The position numbers were made by a program, and so were the translations under genes. From assembly GCF_001552215.1 (NCBI RefSeq), contig NZ_BCQT01000001.1:1-64000 (forward strand): DNA of 64,000 nucleotides, given 5' to 3'. Below the pieces are notes generated by a model. The model was not told where the DNA came from and made no database searches. It saw only the letters and a list, made by a program, of their open reading frames with translations. Source of the DNA: Actinomadura macra NBRC 14102. GTDB taxonomy: Bacteria > Actinomycetota > Actinomycetes > Streptosporangiales > Streptosporangiaceae. Positions 49,364 to 59,584 of this stretch are shown piece after piece (the first letter of the stretch is position 1; each line of letters opens with the position of its first letter).

Positions 49364-49632
49364 GACGATCCTTTCGCGTGCGATGACGTGACCACCCAAC
49401 GCATCGCCTCAACTGCTCTGAGTAATCGCGAGTTGGAGTGAGAGAGCGGTATCCCGGCGCTAGCCTCCTCAAACGCCGGCGTGACGTCGTTGGTGTCCTT
49501 CTGCGCGTAAGGGCTGGCCAGGCCCCTGGGGGAGGCGGGCGTCCTCGTCAGATCGACTTTGTGACGCGGCATGGCTCGTGGCAGCGATCATCTGCGGGTG
49601 ATGCTCGTCCGCGATCTTTCCATTGGGAGCGC

Positions 49633-50103
49633 TTAGCCAGCGGGGTGGAAGTCGTACGGCAGTTCGTCGTAGACGTAGTACACGCAGTCGGCGCCTGGGG
49701 CGCACTGACCCCAGTGGACGGCCTTGCCCGGGTAGTAGAGGAAGTCCCCGGCGCCGACCTTGTAGGTTTTGTGGCCCTTGATGTTCCAGAGCATGGTGCC
49801 CTTGACGCCGACTACATGCTCGGGGCTGGTGTGCCAGTGCTTGGGGAACGGCGTCCCGGCCTTGAGCGTGAACATGGCCTCGGACGGGCCGGTGGCCGGA
49901 TCTCCCTTGAGTTGCACGAATGTGCACCCGGCGAGCCCTTCGCATGGGTTGCCCGCCCCAGGCCGGTGATGGTGGTAGATCACCCGGTCGTGCTTGGGCC
50001 TGGCGGACCCGTTCTCGGCCGCCGCGATTCCGCCGAGCGTCGTGATTGACGCGAGCACTCCGAGTGAAAGCGTGAGCCGACGCAAGATCGATGACCGTGA
50101 CAT
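49633..50103 (-). CDS. Secreted cupin-domain protein, 156 aa
   Basis: Sec signal peptide of about 28 residues (RRLTLSLGVLASITTLGGIAAAE) followed by a single cupin. Metal-ligand histidines are visible in FPKHWHTSPEH and KAVHWGQC. Four Cys residues occur in the mature protein. Extracellular single cupins can act as small oxidoreductases or binding proteins; no specific function can be assigned. The promoter has two palindromic operators (50140-50177). Confidence 0.86.
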   Translation of the reverse strand: MSRSSILRRLTLSLGVLASITTLGGIAAAENGSARPKHDRVIYHHHRPGAGNPCEGLAGCTFVQLKGDPATGPSEAMFTLKAGTPFPKHWHTSPEHVVGVKGTMLWNIKGHKTYKVGAGDFLYYPGKAVHWGQCAPGADCVYYVYDELPYDFHPAG

Positions 50104-50139
50104 GACAACCTCCGGTGGTCACCGGCCCGAAAGATCTAT

Positions 50140-50177
50140 CGGACCGCAGTCCGATTAACTTAGCGGACCACGGTCCG
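50140..50177. promoter_or_regulatory. Two palindromic operators upstream of the cupin gene
   Basis: CGGACCGCAGTCCG (50140-50153, arms CGGAC/GTCCG) and CGGACCACGGTCCG (50164-50177, arms CGGACC/GGTCCG) lie 24 bp centre to centre, about two helical turns. They are typical of dimeric TetR-type repressor sites and are placed about 40-75 bp upstream of the cupin start. No TetR gene is nearby. Confidence 0.7.
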
Positions 50178-50238
50178 TCTTGGCTAGTCGTCGCGCGGAC
50201 CCACCGGACCATCGTCTCCGCGCGATTCCTGTCTTCGA

Positions 50239-51180
50239 TCAGTGGCGGTTTGTCTTCCCCACGGTGGCCGGACGCATCTTCTCCTCGAAGAACGCCACCG
50301 CCTGGGCGGCCAGGGGCTCGACGTCGGCGCCGAGGAAGCAGTGGTCCGCCTCAGCGACGATGGTGAGGCGGCTGTCCGCGCCGCACTGGTCGAGTGCGCG
50401 GTGCAACTGCTCGCTCTGCCCGACGGGCACCACCCGATCCGCGGCCCCGTGCACCAGCAGCACCGGCGGTGCCGCGGCGTGCGCGTAGCTCACGGAACTG
50501 GCGGCCTGGGCGGCGCTGAGCGCCGCGGGGATCGCCGCACCCAGCAGCAGGGCCTCGGGCGCGTCGGCGGCATTGTGGTCGATGACCGCGTCTGGTCCGG
50601 ATTGTTGCTGCATCGTGCGGAAGTCGCTCGGTGCGTACCAGATGACTCCGGCCTGGACGGCCACGCTGTCCGAGGCTCCTTCGTCGTCGGTGAAGAGGTC
50701 GTCAGGCGCCAGGCAGGCCAGTGCCGCCAAGTGGCCACCCGCCGACTCACCCCAGACACCGAATCGGGTCGCGTCGATCCCGAGGGCATCGCAATGGCGG
50801 CGCAGCCAGCGTATGGCCGCGCGGATGTCCAGTAGTTGAGCGGGGAACCGCGCCTCCCCGCTGAAGCGGTAGCTCGCGTGCGCGACGGCGAAGCCCGCGC
50901 CGAGCAGGTGTTCGTCGAGCCGGGCCGATTGCAGGGGCGGAGGCATCTCCCGGTGGGTACCGCCGAGGTAGGCACCGCCGTGGATCCAGATGACCAGCGG
51001 GACGGGCTCGGCGCTGATCGGACGCAGCAGGTCGAGCGTCAGCTCGCGATAGCCGGGGATCCGCGCCACCACGGCGTCCGCGTACAGGTCGTACGGCACT
51101 GGCGAGCCGGTGAGGCGCCGGGGATGCGGTGGCGGTCCCGGCTCGCTCGGCGGGAGTCCCGACGCGGGTGGCCTGGTCAT
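50239..51180 (-). CDS. Alpha/beta hydrolase (BD-FAE/HSL-type esterase), 313 aa
   Basis: Serine esterase. Oxyanion motif WIHGGAYLGG at about residue 65-75, nucleophile elbow WGESAGGHLA, acid in GAADRVVPV, and His in EADHCFLG. This domain order is that of the bifunctional carbohydrate feruloyl/acetyl esterase-like (BD-FAE) group. Start at ATG 51180 overlaps the stop of the carboxylesterase upstream (ATGA). No signal peptide, so it acts inside the cell on imported esterified molecules. Last gene of the transport/esterase operon. Confidence 0.9.
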   Translation of the reverse strand: MTRPPASGLPPSEPGPPPHPRRLTGSPVPYDLYADAVVARIPGYRELTLDLLRPISAEPVPLVIWIHGGAYLGGTHREMPPPLQSARLDEHLLGAGFAVAHASYRFSGEARFPAQLLDIRAAIRWLRRHCDALGIDATRFGVWGESAGGHLAALACLAPDDLFTDDEGASDSVAVQAGVIWYAPSDFRTMQQQSGPDAVIDHNAADAPEALLLGAAIPAALSAAQAASSVSYAHAAAPPVLLVHGAADRVVPVGQSEQLHRALDQCGADSRLTIVAEADHCFLGADVEPLAAQAVAFFEEKMRPATVGKTNRH

Positions 51181-52699
51181 GCGCCTGCCCCCGTCGGAAG
51201 GTCGCGCGGGTGCTGGCCGGTGTGCGGGCTCCAGGTGCTGTCGATGCGCATGGTCGCTCTCGTTTCCGGGGTGTAGGGCTCCCAGGTCGGGATGTCGCCG
51301 TGTCCGGGTTCGCCGGTCCGCGCGAAGGACGTCCACGCCTGTGCCATGCGCGTGGAGACCTCGCGGCGGTCGCCGCGGTCGCCCGCGAGCGGTGACAGTT
51401 CCGCGTTGTGGAACACGAACGGCAGGTCGAGGCTGTGCGTCGCTCCGAGCAGGCCGCCGAGGATCGGGGTCTGGTAGGCGAACTCGTAGCAGTGGACGGT
51501 GTGCCGTGTGGAGAGCTCGGATGCCAGGTTGATCGCCGCCGGTGCGAAGGTCATATCCGTGACGATGCGAGCCAGGCGCAGCCGTGCCGGCTCGGGGCCG
51601 ACCCGGTCCTGGTAGGCGGTGGCGGTGGCTTCGGCTGTGGCGCCGAAGCGGCCCGCCGTCCAGGCATGCAGTTGGGGGTCGGTGAAGGTCGCGTACTCCG
51701 GCGCGTTGCAGAGGATGAGCGAGGCGTCATGGCTGGTGTAGCCGATGAGGACGGGGACGCCGGCGCCGTCTGGAGTGGGCGCCGGATCGACGCTGGGTGT
51801 GAACGACGCCTGAGCTGCGGCGAAGATGTCCTGATCGAGGGTGAAGCCGCCCATGACGTCCCCGGTGACGCACCGCTGGAGTTCGAGGAGCGGACCGGTA
51901 CCCCAGGTGGTCAGCTCCCGGGCCCGGGACGGGCTCAACCCGGCGACGTGCACGGTCTGGGCGGCGAGGTCGTGGGCCGCTTCGGGCGACGTCGGCAGCG
52001 GGCCCGGCGAGCTCTGGATGATCGCCTTGTGGAACAGGCCGGACACGGATGGCATCGACATCAGGTTGCGGACCTTGTCACCGCCCCCCGACTGGCCGAA
52101 CAGCGTGACGTTGCCGGGGTCCCCGCCGAAGCCGTCGATGTTGTCGCGTACCCATTCGAGGGCGAGGACGAGGTCGAGCAGCCCGGCGATGCCGGAGCCC
52201 TCGAACTCGCCGCCGAGGAGTTCCTCCAGGTTCAGATAGCCGAACATGCCCAGCCGGTGGTTGACCGTGACCACGACGACATCGCCGAGCCGGGCGAGGC
52301 GATCGCCCAGGAACATCGACTCGGAACCGGCGCCGTGCTGGTAGCCGCCGCCGTGGAGCCACACCATGACCGGGCGGTCGCCGGGCACCCTCGCCTCCGG
52401 CGTCCAGACGTTGAGGACCAGGCAGTCCTCGCCCATCGGGATGCCTTCGAGCGCCGAACCGGTGCGCGGATAGAAGTAGTCGATCGCCTCGACCCACGAG
52501 CCCGTCGCCGCCAACCGGATGTCGTTCTGCGGCGCGGCGTTGCCGAAGATCGTCGCGTCGCGCACGCCGGGCCACGGTTTCGCATGTTCCGGCGGCCGGA
52601 ACCGCGCCGGGCCGCCGGTGGGCGCGCCGTACGGGATGCCGAGGAACGACGCGACCCCGCGATGCCGGACGCCGCCGACCTTCCCGGACGTGGTGTCGA

Positions 52700-52718
<19 letters not shown>
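51177..52718 (-). CDS. Type-B carboxylesterase, 513 aa
   Basis: Large alpha/beta hydrolase of the carboxylesterase/lipase (type B) family. N-terminal FLGIPYGAP, oxyanion loop VWLHGGGYQHGAG, nucleophile in FGQSGGGDKV, catalytic Glu/His in the C-terminal half (NAELSPLAG region). No signal peptide is visible. Overlaps the OppF-type ATPase end by 19 bp and the second esterase by 4 bp. The position immediately after a peptide/oligosaccharide importer implies hydrolysis of ester bonds in the imported substrate. Confidence 0.9.
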
Positions 52719-53505
<787 letters not shown>

Positions 53506-53509
<4 letters not shown>

Positions 53510-55488
53510 GGTGTGGCCTCGATCTTGTGCAAGGGCACCGAGCGGAGACAGCGGCTGCGATGCTCGTCCGTTCCCGCCACGGCGATCGGGTGCGTGGTGC
53601 ATTCGTCCATCACGTAGGGGCAGCGCGCCGCGAAGTGGCAGCCGAGCGGCCACTCGCCCGGCGAGGGGACGCCTCCGGGCATGACGCGAAGTGCCACGCC
53701 CGGCGTGCCGAGTTGCGGGTTCGCGGCCAGCAGGCCCTCGCTGTAGGGGTGCTGAGGCGCCTTGATGATCGTCGCGGTCGGGCCTGACTCCACGATCTGT
53801 CCCGCGTACATGACGAGGGTCTGTTCGCAGAGTTCGCCCACCGCGCCCCAGTCGTGGCTGATCAGCAGGATCGCCATGCCCGTCTCCCGCTGGAGCGTGC
53901 GCATCAGCTGGAGGATCTCCGCCTGGACGGTGACGTCGAGCGCGGTGGTGGGCTCGTCGGCGATCAGCAGCCGGGGTCCGCCCGCGAGCGCGAGCGCGAT
54001 GGCGACGCGCTGCGCCATCCCGCCGGAGAGCTGGTGGGGGTACATCTTCACGACGCGTTCGGGGTCGGGCAGGCGGACCTGGTCGAGCAATTCGACGGCG
54101 CGCCGCCGGGCTCGCGCTCGTCCGGCGGCGGTGTGGGTGCGGACGGCGTCGGCGATGTGGCTGCCCACGGTGAACAGCGGGTCCAGTGCCGCCATCGGCT
54201 CCTGTGAGATGAACGCGATGGTCGAGCCGCGCAGCCCGGCGCGGTCTCGGCGGCTCATGGCGTTGGCGTCGGCGCCGTTGACCAGGATCGTGCCGCCGGT
54301 GACGTGGGCGCCGTCCGGCAGCAGGCCGAGGACGGCGCGCCCGGTCATCGTCTTGCCGCATCCCGACTCGCCGACGATGCCCAGCGTCGCACCGGCCCGC
54401 AGGTCGAACGACACGTCGTCGATCACCGGTACCGGTCGCCCATCGGCTCCGGGGACGACGACGGTCAGGCCATCGACACGCAGCAGGATCGGCGGATCGT
54501 CCGCCGGTGCGGCATCGCCGGCCGGTGCGGTGTCCTCTGCCGGCCGGTGGTGCTCACCTGCGGCCACGGCCTCGCGCGGCGGCTTCTTCCGTGTCCGGGT
54601 GACCGGGCGTGCCCAGCCCTCCGCCGTCGCGTCGCGGACGCCGTCCCCGAGCAGCACCAGCGCGATCACCGTGCAGGCGACGACCGCGCCGGTCGGGATC
54701 AGCATCCAGTTCTGCTGGTTCATCACCGCGGAGGCGTCGGCGACCATGCCGCCCCAGCTGGCCTCCGGCAGGTGCACGCCCAGCCCGAGGAAGTTCAGCC
54801 CGGTCTCGGTGAGCAGAGCGGTCGCGGCGACGAGCGACAGGTTGACGAGGATCGGCCCCACGATGCGCGGCAGGACGTGCCGCAGCGCGATGGTGAACCA
54901 GCCGAACCCGTACACGCGGGCGGCGGCGACGTACGGCTCCCCCGCCACGGTCAGCGCGGCGGCACGGACGACGCGGACGAGGCCGGGCGCGGTGAGCACG
55001 CCGAGCGCGGCCATCGCGGCGACGAGCTCCTGGTCGAAGGTCGCCAGCACCATCAGCAGCACCACGATCGCCGGGATCGACATGAACAGGTCGACCAGGG
55101 GCGACACGATCCGGTCGGCGCCGCCCGAGAGCGCCGCCGACAGCCCGATCGGGACCGCGATGACGGCCGCGACCAGGACGGACACGAGCACCCCGACCAG
55201 CGCCGGGCGCGCCCCGAACATCAGGCGGGAGGCGATGTCGCGTCCGAGCGCGTCGGTGCCGAGCCAGTGGCCGGCCGTCGGCGTCGCGAGGACGTGGGCG
55301 AAGTCGGCCTCCTGCGGATCGTACGGCGCGAAGATCGGCGCGAAGATCGCGAGCAGGATGACGACGACCAGGTAGAGCAGCGCGCCCACCGCGAGCGGAT
55401 GGCGGAGCAGGCGGCGCGCCAGGCCGGGCCGTCCGGACGGGGCGCTGGCGGCGGGCTCCGCGGCGGTCGGGGCGGTCGGGGCGGTCAT
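53506..55488 (-). CDS. Fused peptide-type ABC permease and ATPase (DppC-DppD), 660 aa
   Basis: Two importer subunits in one chain. Residues 1-305 are a DppC-like permease with about six hydrophobic segments and the EAA loop ARVYGFGWFTIALRHVLPRIV. Residues 310-365 are a Pro/Ala-rich linker. Residues ~370-660 are a DppD/OppD ATPase with Walker A GESGCGKTMTGRA, signature LSGGMAQRVAIALAL, Walker B LLIADEPTTALD, and the C-terminal oligopeptide extension with CHFAARCPYVMDEC. The fusion is in frame and all motifs intact. It overlaps the other permease by 4 bp. Confidence 0.92.
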
Positions 55489-56426
55489 GAGGCCCGCACC
55501 CGGGGGTCGATCAGCACGTACGCGACATCGGTCAGGAGGTTGGCCGCGACGACCAACAGCGTGAAGTACACGGCGACACCTTGAATCACTGGAATGTCCT
55601 TGGAGCCGGTCGCGCTGACGGCGAGGCTGCCCAGCCCGGGGAGGCCGAAGACCTGCTCGATCACGACCGATCCGCCGAGCGCGCCGACCAGCAGGATGCT
55701 CGACATCGTGCAGATCGGGATGGCCGCGCTGCGCAGCGCGTGCTTGAACACGATGCGCCGCTCGGGGACGCCGTTGGCCCGCAGGTTGTCGATGTAGGGG
55801 CGACGCAGGACGTCGAGCATCGCCTCCCTCGTCTGCTTGGCGATCGCCGTGACCCCGCCCAGGGCGAGCGCGGTGACCGGGAGCACCAGCGATCGCGCCC
55901 ACCCGTTCGGCGAATCCCCGAGCTTGACGTACCCGGTGGCCGGGAGCAGCCCGAGCTGAACGCTCATCACCGAGATCAGCAGCAGGCCGAGCCAGAAGCT
56001 CGGGACGGCGAGACCGCCGATGCTGAGCAGGTCGACCAGCCGTCCGGCCAGCGAGCCGGCCCTGCTGCTGATGACGCCGAGGACGACGCCGAGCACGGTG
56101 GCGAGGATGGTCGCGCCGAGGACGAGGGAGAGGGTCACGGGAAGCCTCGTGCTCAACGCGGTCGTCACCGCCTCCTTGTTCGTCAGCGAGGTGCCGAGCG
56201 AGCCGTGGAAGACGCCGTTGAGCCAGTGCCAGTACTGCGCCCAGATCGGCTCGTCGAGGTGGAGCTGCTGCCGTAGCCGCAGGACGTCCCCCCGTGTCGC
56301 CTGGAGCCCGGCGAGCTGGCTCGCGGCGTCGCCGGGAATCAGTGACTGGAGGATGAAGACCACGACCGACACCACGAACAGCAGCGGCACGGACAGCAGG
56401 AGCCTGCGCATCAGGATGCGTTTCAT
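55485..56426 (-). CDS. DppB-type ABC permease, 313 aa
   Basis: Membrane subunit of the peptide-class importer, starting MKRILMRRLLLSVPLLFVVS with six hydrophobic segments. The EAA loop is ANGVPERRIVFKHALRSAAIPI and the family motif PGDAAS occurs near the N-terminus. The stop overlaps the fused subunit start by 4 bp. It lies 29 bp downstream of the binding-protein gene. Confidence 0.92.
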   Translation of the reverse strand: MKRILMRRLLLSVPLLFVVSVVVFILQSLIPGDAASQLAGLQATRGDVLRLRQQLHLDEPIWAQYWHWLNGVFHGSLGTSLTNKEAVTTALSTRLPVTLSLVLGATILATVLGVVLGVISSRAGSLAGRLVDLLSIGGLAVPSFWLGLLLISVMSVQLGLLPATGYVKLGDSPNGWARSLVLPVTALALGGVTAIAKQTREAMLDVLRRPYIDNLRANGVPERRIVFKHALRSAAIPICTMSSILLVGALGGSVVIEQVFGLPGLGSLAVSATGSKDIPVIQGVAVYFTLLVVAANLLTDVAYVLIDPRVRAS

Positions 56427-56455
56427 CAGGCGTTCCCTCCTTCAGCGGGGACGCG

Positions 56456-58060
56456 TCAGCTCTTGGCCGCGGTGAAGAACACCGGGTTCGGGTCGAGAGC
56501 CCGCGGTGAGGCGATGACGCCCTGGAGTCCGGGGCGGGCGACCGTGACCTTGTCGATGCCCGCGAAGGGGACGAACCAGGCCTGTTCCACCAGGACCCGT
56601 TGCAACCGCTTGTAGATCGCCGGGCGCGACGCGTCGTCGGCGGCGGCTCCTTCGCGCATCAGCCTGGTGATCTCGAGATGGGTGTTGTTGAACGGGTTGA
56701 ACAGGCTTCCGGTGCTGAGCAGCTGATCGGCCACGAGATACATCGGGAGGCCGCCGTACTCGAACATCTGGGCCTGGTACTTCTTGCCGGTGAGCCCGCT
56801 GGTGTAGGCGCTGATGCTGACCGGAACCTCGATCTTGGCGTTGACGCCGATCTTCGACCAGTAGCTGGCGATGGCCTGGGCCGCGTCGGTCTCGCCCGGC
56901 TGGAGGTTGTAGGCGGCCATGGCCAGCGAGAACCCGTGCGGATAGCCCGCCTGCTGGAGCAGGCTCTTCGCCTTGGCGGGATCGTAGGCGTAGTGGCCGT
57001 CCAGGGACGGGTCGTGCCCGTCAGCCTTGGGCAGGAGGATCTGGTCACTCGGGGAGGCGTACTTTCCGAACAGCGCCTTCGCCAGCGCCTTCCGGTCGAT
57101 CGCGTAGTTCAGGGCCTGCCGGACCCGGACGTCCCCGAGCGCCTTGACCTGCGTACCGCTGCGGTCGAGGAGCTGGAGGTGGCCGAACAGGTACGGCCAG
57201 GTGCTCACGTTGAAGCCCGCCTGCTTCGCGGCGTCGGCACCCTTGGTGTCGCTGATCATGTAATCCACCTGCCCGGTGCGCATGGCGCCGAGGGCGGCGT
57301 TGGAGTCGGGGATGACCTTGACGACGATCTTCTTCCAGTTGATCGCCTTGGGATTCCAGTAGCCCGGATTCGGGGTGAACACGTACGTCTGGTTGGTGAC
57401 GCTGCCCCCGGCGTCGAGCACGTACTGCCCGGCTCCGGCGGTCGAGGTGCCGAGCTTGTTCGGGTCCTTGAGCCCGAGCGGGCTGATGACATCGCCGATC
57501 GCGAAGCCCTGGGTGAGGATGTAGGGCAGTTCCGGATTCGCCGATTTCAGCTCTATCCGCAGCTTGAGCGGTCCGGTGACGGTGACCCGTTCGAAGTTCT
57601 GGACGCGGGACGCGCCGAGGCCCCCCGCCTTGGCGAAGTAGGCGAAGTAGTCCGCCACGCCCCGCGCGGTCAGGCTCGACCCGTCACTGAACTTCACGCT
57701 CGGGCGCAGTGTCAGTTCGAACACCTTGTTGCCGGAGCCGACGAACTTCCATTCGGTGGCCAGACCGGGAGCGAGGCTTCCGTCGGCCTTGAGGTAGATC
57801 AGCGGGTCGTACGCGAGTTCGACGGGGATGATCAGTGGGTCGCCGTTGCCCGCGAGAGCGGGGTTCAGACTCTGCGGCGGGGCCGCGACCGCGATGGTCA
57901 GCGTCTCGGGATTCTGCCGCGCGGGCTTTCCCCCGGCACCGCCATTCGCGCCCCCGCAGGCGGTCACCAGGGCGGCCACGAGCAGTGCGCCGCCGAGGAT
58001 GCCCGCCGGGCGGACACAGTGCGGCCTTGCCGGTCGGTGAATCTTCTGTGTGTCGACCAC
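56456..58060 (-). CDS. ABC substrate-binding lipoprotein (SBP_bac_5), 534 aa
   Basis: Extracytoplasmic binding protein for peptides, oligosaccharides, nickel or similar solutes. Signal peptide with lipobox VTAC, a Gly/Ala-rich linker, LTIAVAAPPQSLNPALAG, and the ALNYAIDRKALAKALF motif of the family. GTG at 58060 is chosen (GGAGA just upstream); an ATG further upstream would put a long non-signal-like extension before the lipobox. First gene of the operon opposite the ROK regulator's promoter motifs. Confidence 0.9.
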   Translation of the reverse strand: MVDTQKIHRPARPHCVRPAGILGGALLVAALVTACGGANGGAGGKPARQNPETLTIAVAAPPQSLNPALAGNGDPLIIPVELAYDPLIYLKADGSLAPGLATEWKFVGSGNKVFELTLRPSVKFSDGSSLTARGVADYFAYFAKAGGLGASRVQNFERVTVTGPLKLRIELKSANPELPYILTQGFAIGDVISPLGLKDPNKLGTSTAGAGQYVLDAGGSVTNQTYVFTPNPGYWNPKAINWKKIVVKVIPDSNAALGAMRTGQVDYMISDTKGADAAKQAGFNVSTWPYLFGHLQLLDRSGTQVKALGDVRVRQALNYAIDRKALAKALFGKYASPSDQILLPKADGHDPSLDGHYAYDPAKAKSLLQQAGYPHGFSLAMAAYNLQPGETDAAQAIASYWSKIGVNAKIEVPVSISAYTSGLTGKKYQAQMFEYGGLPMYLVADQLLSTGSLFNPFNNTHLEITRLMREGAAADDASRPAIYKRLQRVLVEQAWFVPFAGIDKVTVARPGLQGVIASPRALDPNPVFFTAAKS

Positions 58061-58072
58061 GATCTCTCCATA

Positions 58073-58191
58073 CTTTGAAGACAGTTGATGAGGTTCGTCT
58101 CGCATGCGACCGAGCAGATGCTTACGTCGATGCAGGCCATCAACTGTTTGCACACCGTATGGCGGGTGTGATGGATATCGCAAGCTTTGAA
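58073..58191. promoter_or_regulatory. Operator region with CTTTGAA boxes and a 10-bp inverted repeat
   Basis: CTTTGAA occurs at 58073-58079 and 58185-58191, and again at 59437-59443 upstream of the ROK gene. Within the region a perfect 10-bp inverted repeat, ACAGTTGATG (58081-58090) and CATCAACTGT (58138-58147), encloses 47 bp. The third CTTTGAA copy at the regulator's own promoter suggests ROK control and autoregulation; the long inverted repeat could let two dimers loop the DNA. Confidence 0.55.
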
Positions 58192-58216
58192 ATGATAAAA
58201 ACTCAGAACCAGAAAG

Positions 58217-59407
58217 TTACTTCATAGACTGAAGACAAAGCTCGGTGCCCCCGAAGACGAACCGTGCGGCTCCGATCGCGATGGCATGGCCGCCGAGTTC
58301 GGCCAGGACGACGTTCCCGCGCCAGTTGCGCGGGCTCGCCATCCGCTGCATGCCGTGGCTGACCGGATCCAGGAGTGCGGGCCCGGCGGCCGCCAGCTCG
58401 CCGCCCAGGATGAAGCGCTGGGGCGCGAGCACCGCGACGACGTTCGCCAGCCCGCTGACGATGTCCTGCGCCGCATCGGTGACGATCCGGACGCAGCCGG
58501 GATCGCCGGAGCGGGCCAGCTCGGCGAGCCGGCCGAGTGCGAGGTCGTCCCCGTGGAGAGCGGCGACATGGCTCAGCAGCGCTTCGCCGCCGACCTTCGT
58601 CTCCAGGCAGCCGCGGTTCCCGCAGACACAGAGCCTGCCGCTCGTGTCGGTGGAGGAGTGCCCGAGCTCCCCGATCCCGCCCAGCCCGCCGCGATACAGC
58701 AGCCCACCGAGAATCAACGCGCCGCCGACGCCGGAACTCAGATGCAGATAGAGCACGTCCCGGCAGCCGCGGGCCGCGCCCCATCGCACCTCGGCCAGCA
58801 GCGCGGCGTCGCAATCATTGATCAGCCGTACGGGGAGACCGGTCTCGTCCTCCAGCTCGCCCGTCACGTCGGCGCCGTACCAGGACGGGTCGAACGCCGG
58901 CAGATGCCCGCCGAACCCCACCGGGACGGTGTTCGAGACCGGGTCAATGGAGACGCACAGCGCCAGCCCCACACCGGCGAGCGGCCGCGACGACACCCCG
59001 TCGACGGCGCGCAGTTCCTGGATCAACTCCACGAGGGTGGATCGCTCCTCGTCGTACGGGGTTTCCTGGCCCCGCAGCCGCGACCGTTCGGCCAGGACCG
59101 AGCCCTCGTGGTCGACCGCCGCCGCAGTGATCGCCTCGCGCGCCACCGTGACAGCCAGAGCGAGCTCCTCGGCCGCCGCGTCCAGCTCGACCAGGTTGAC
59201 GCTCCGACCGTTCCGCCGTCCCTTCGAGAGTTTGACTCGACCTTCCTCGATGAGTACACGGACGAGATTCGAAACGGTCGCCTCCGACAGCCCCGTCACC
59301 CTCGCGAGCTCCGACTGCGACAACGTCCCGCTCTGTCGCAGTGCTGAAACAACCTTCTTCAGGTTCGTACGCCGCAGCTCAGCGAGCGCCCCGCCGGTTG
59401 GTGCCAT
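58217..59407 (-). CDS. ROK-family transcriptional regulator, 396 aa
   Basis: N-terminal MarR/ROK winged HTH at about 20-75 (SGTLSQSELARVTGLSEATVSNLVRVLIEEG), then a ROK ATPase/kinase-fold effector domain with the zinc motif CVCGNRGCLET and the GIGELGH segment. No sugar-kinase DGT nucleotide site is obvious, so it is a repressor rather than a kinase. It lies upstream of, and on the same strand as, the importer/esterase operon, with CTTTGAA boxes before both. Such proteins usually sense sugars or amino sugars, favouring a carbohydrate substrate. Confidence 0.9.
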   Translation of the reverse strand: MAPTGGALAELRRTNLKKVVSALRQSGTLSQSELARVTGLSEATVSNLVRVLIEEGRVKLSKGRRNGRSVNLVELDAAAEELALAVTVAREAITAAAVDHEGSVLAERSRLRGQETPYDEERSTLVELIQELRAVDGVSSRPLAGVGLALCVSIDPVSNTVPVGFGGHLPAFDPSWYGADVTGELEDETGLPVRLINDCDAALLAEVRWGAARGCRDVLYLHLSSGVGGALILGGLLYRGGLGGIGELGHSSTDTSGRLCVCGNRGCLETKVGGEALLSHVAALHGDDLALGRLAELARSGDPGCVRIVTDAAQDIVSGLANVVAVLAPQRFILGGELAAAGPALLDPVSHGMQRMASPRNWRGNVVLAELGGHAIAIGAARFVFGGTELCLQSMK

Positions 59408-59436
59408 CTTGCGAACCCCTCACCCATGTCCACATG

Positions 59437-59443
59437 CTTTGAA
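59437..59443. promoter_or_regulatory. Third CTTTGAA box, upstream of the ROK gene
   Basis: This is the copy about 30 bp upstream of the ROK start, with a preceding G as in the copy at 58185. It supports autoregulation. A 7-bp match alone is weak; the claim rests on three copies flanking one locus. Confidence 0.4.
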
Positions 59444-59584
59444 TCGACAGGGTACGCGGGCACATCAACTCCACCGCCGTCCACGTGGCGCCCGCCGTCC
59501 GGAGGAACCCACCTCTGGGCGGTCTCGGAACGAGCATGCTGTTCGAATCGATCGGCGGATCAAGGCCGAGGTCGTGATCCGGAG

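Noticed and set aside
49357..49572. 71-codon minus-strand open frame upstream of the GH25 gene
   Set aside because: Codon usage is mixed, no family is recognisable and no ribosome-binding site is evident; it could equally be the leader of the GH25 transcript.
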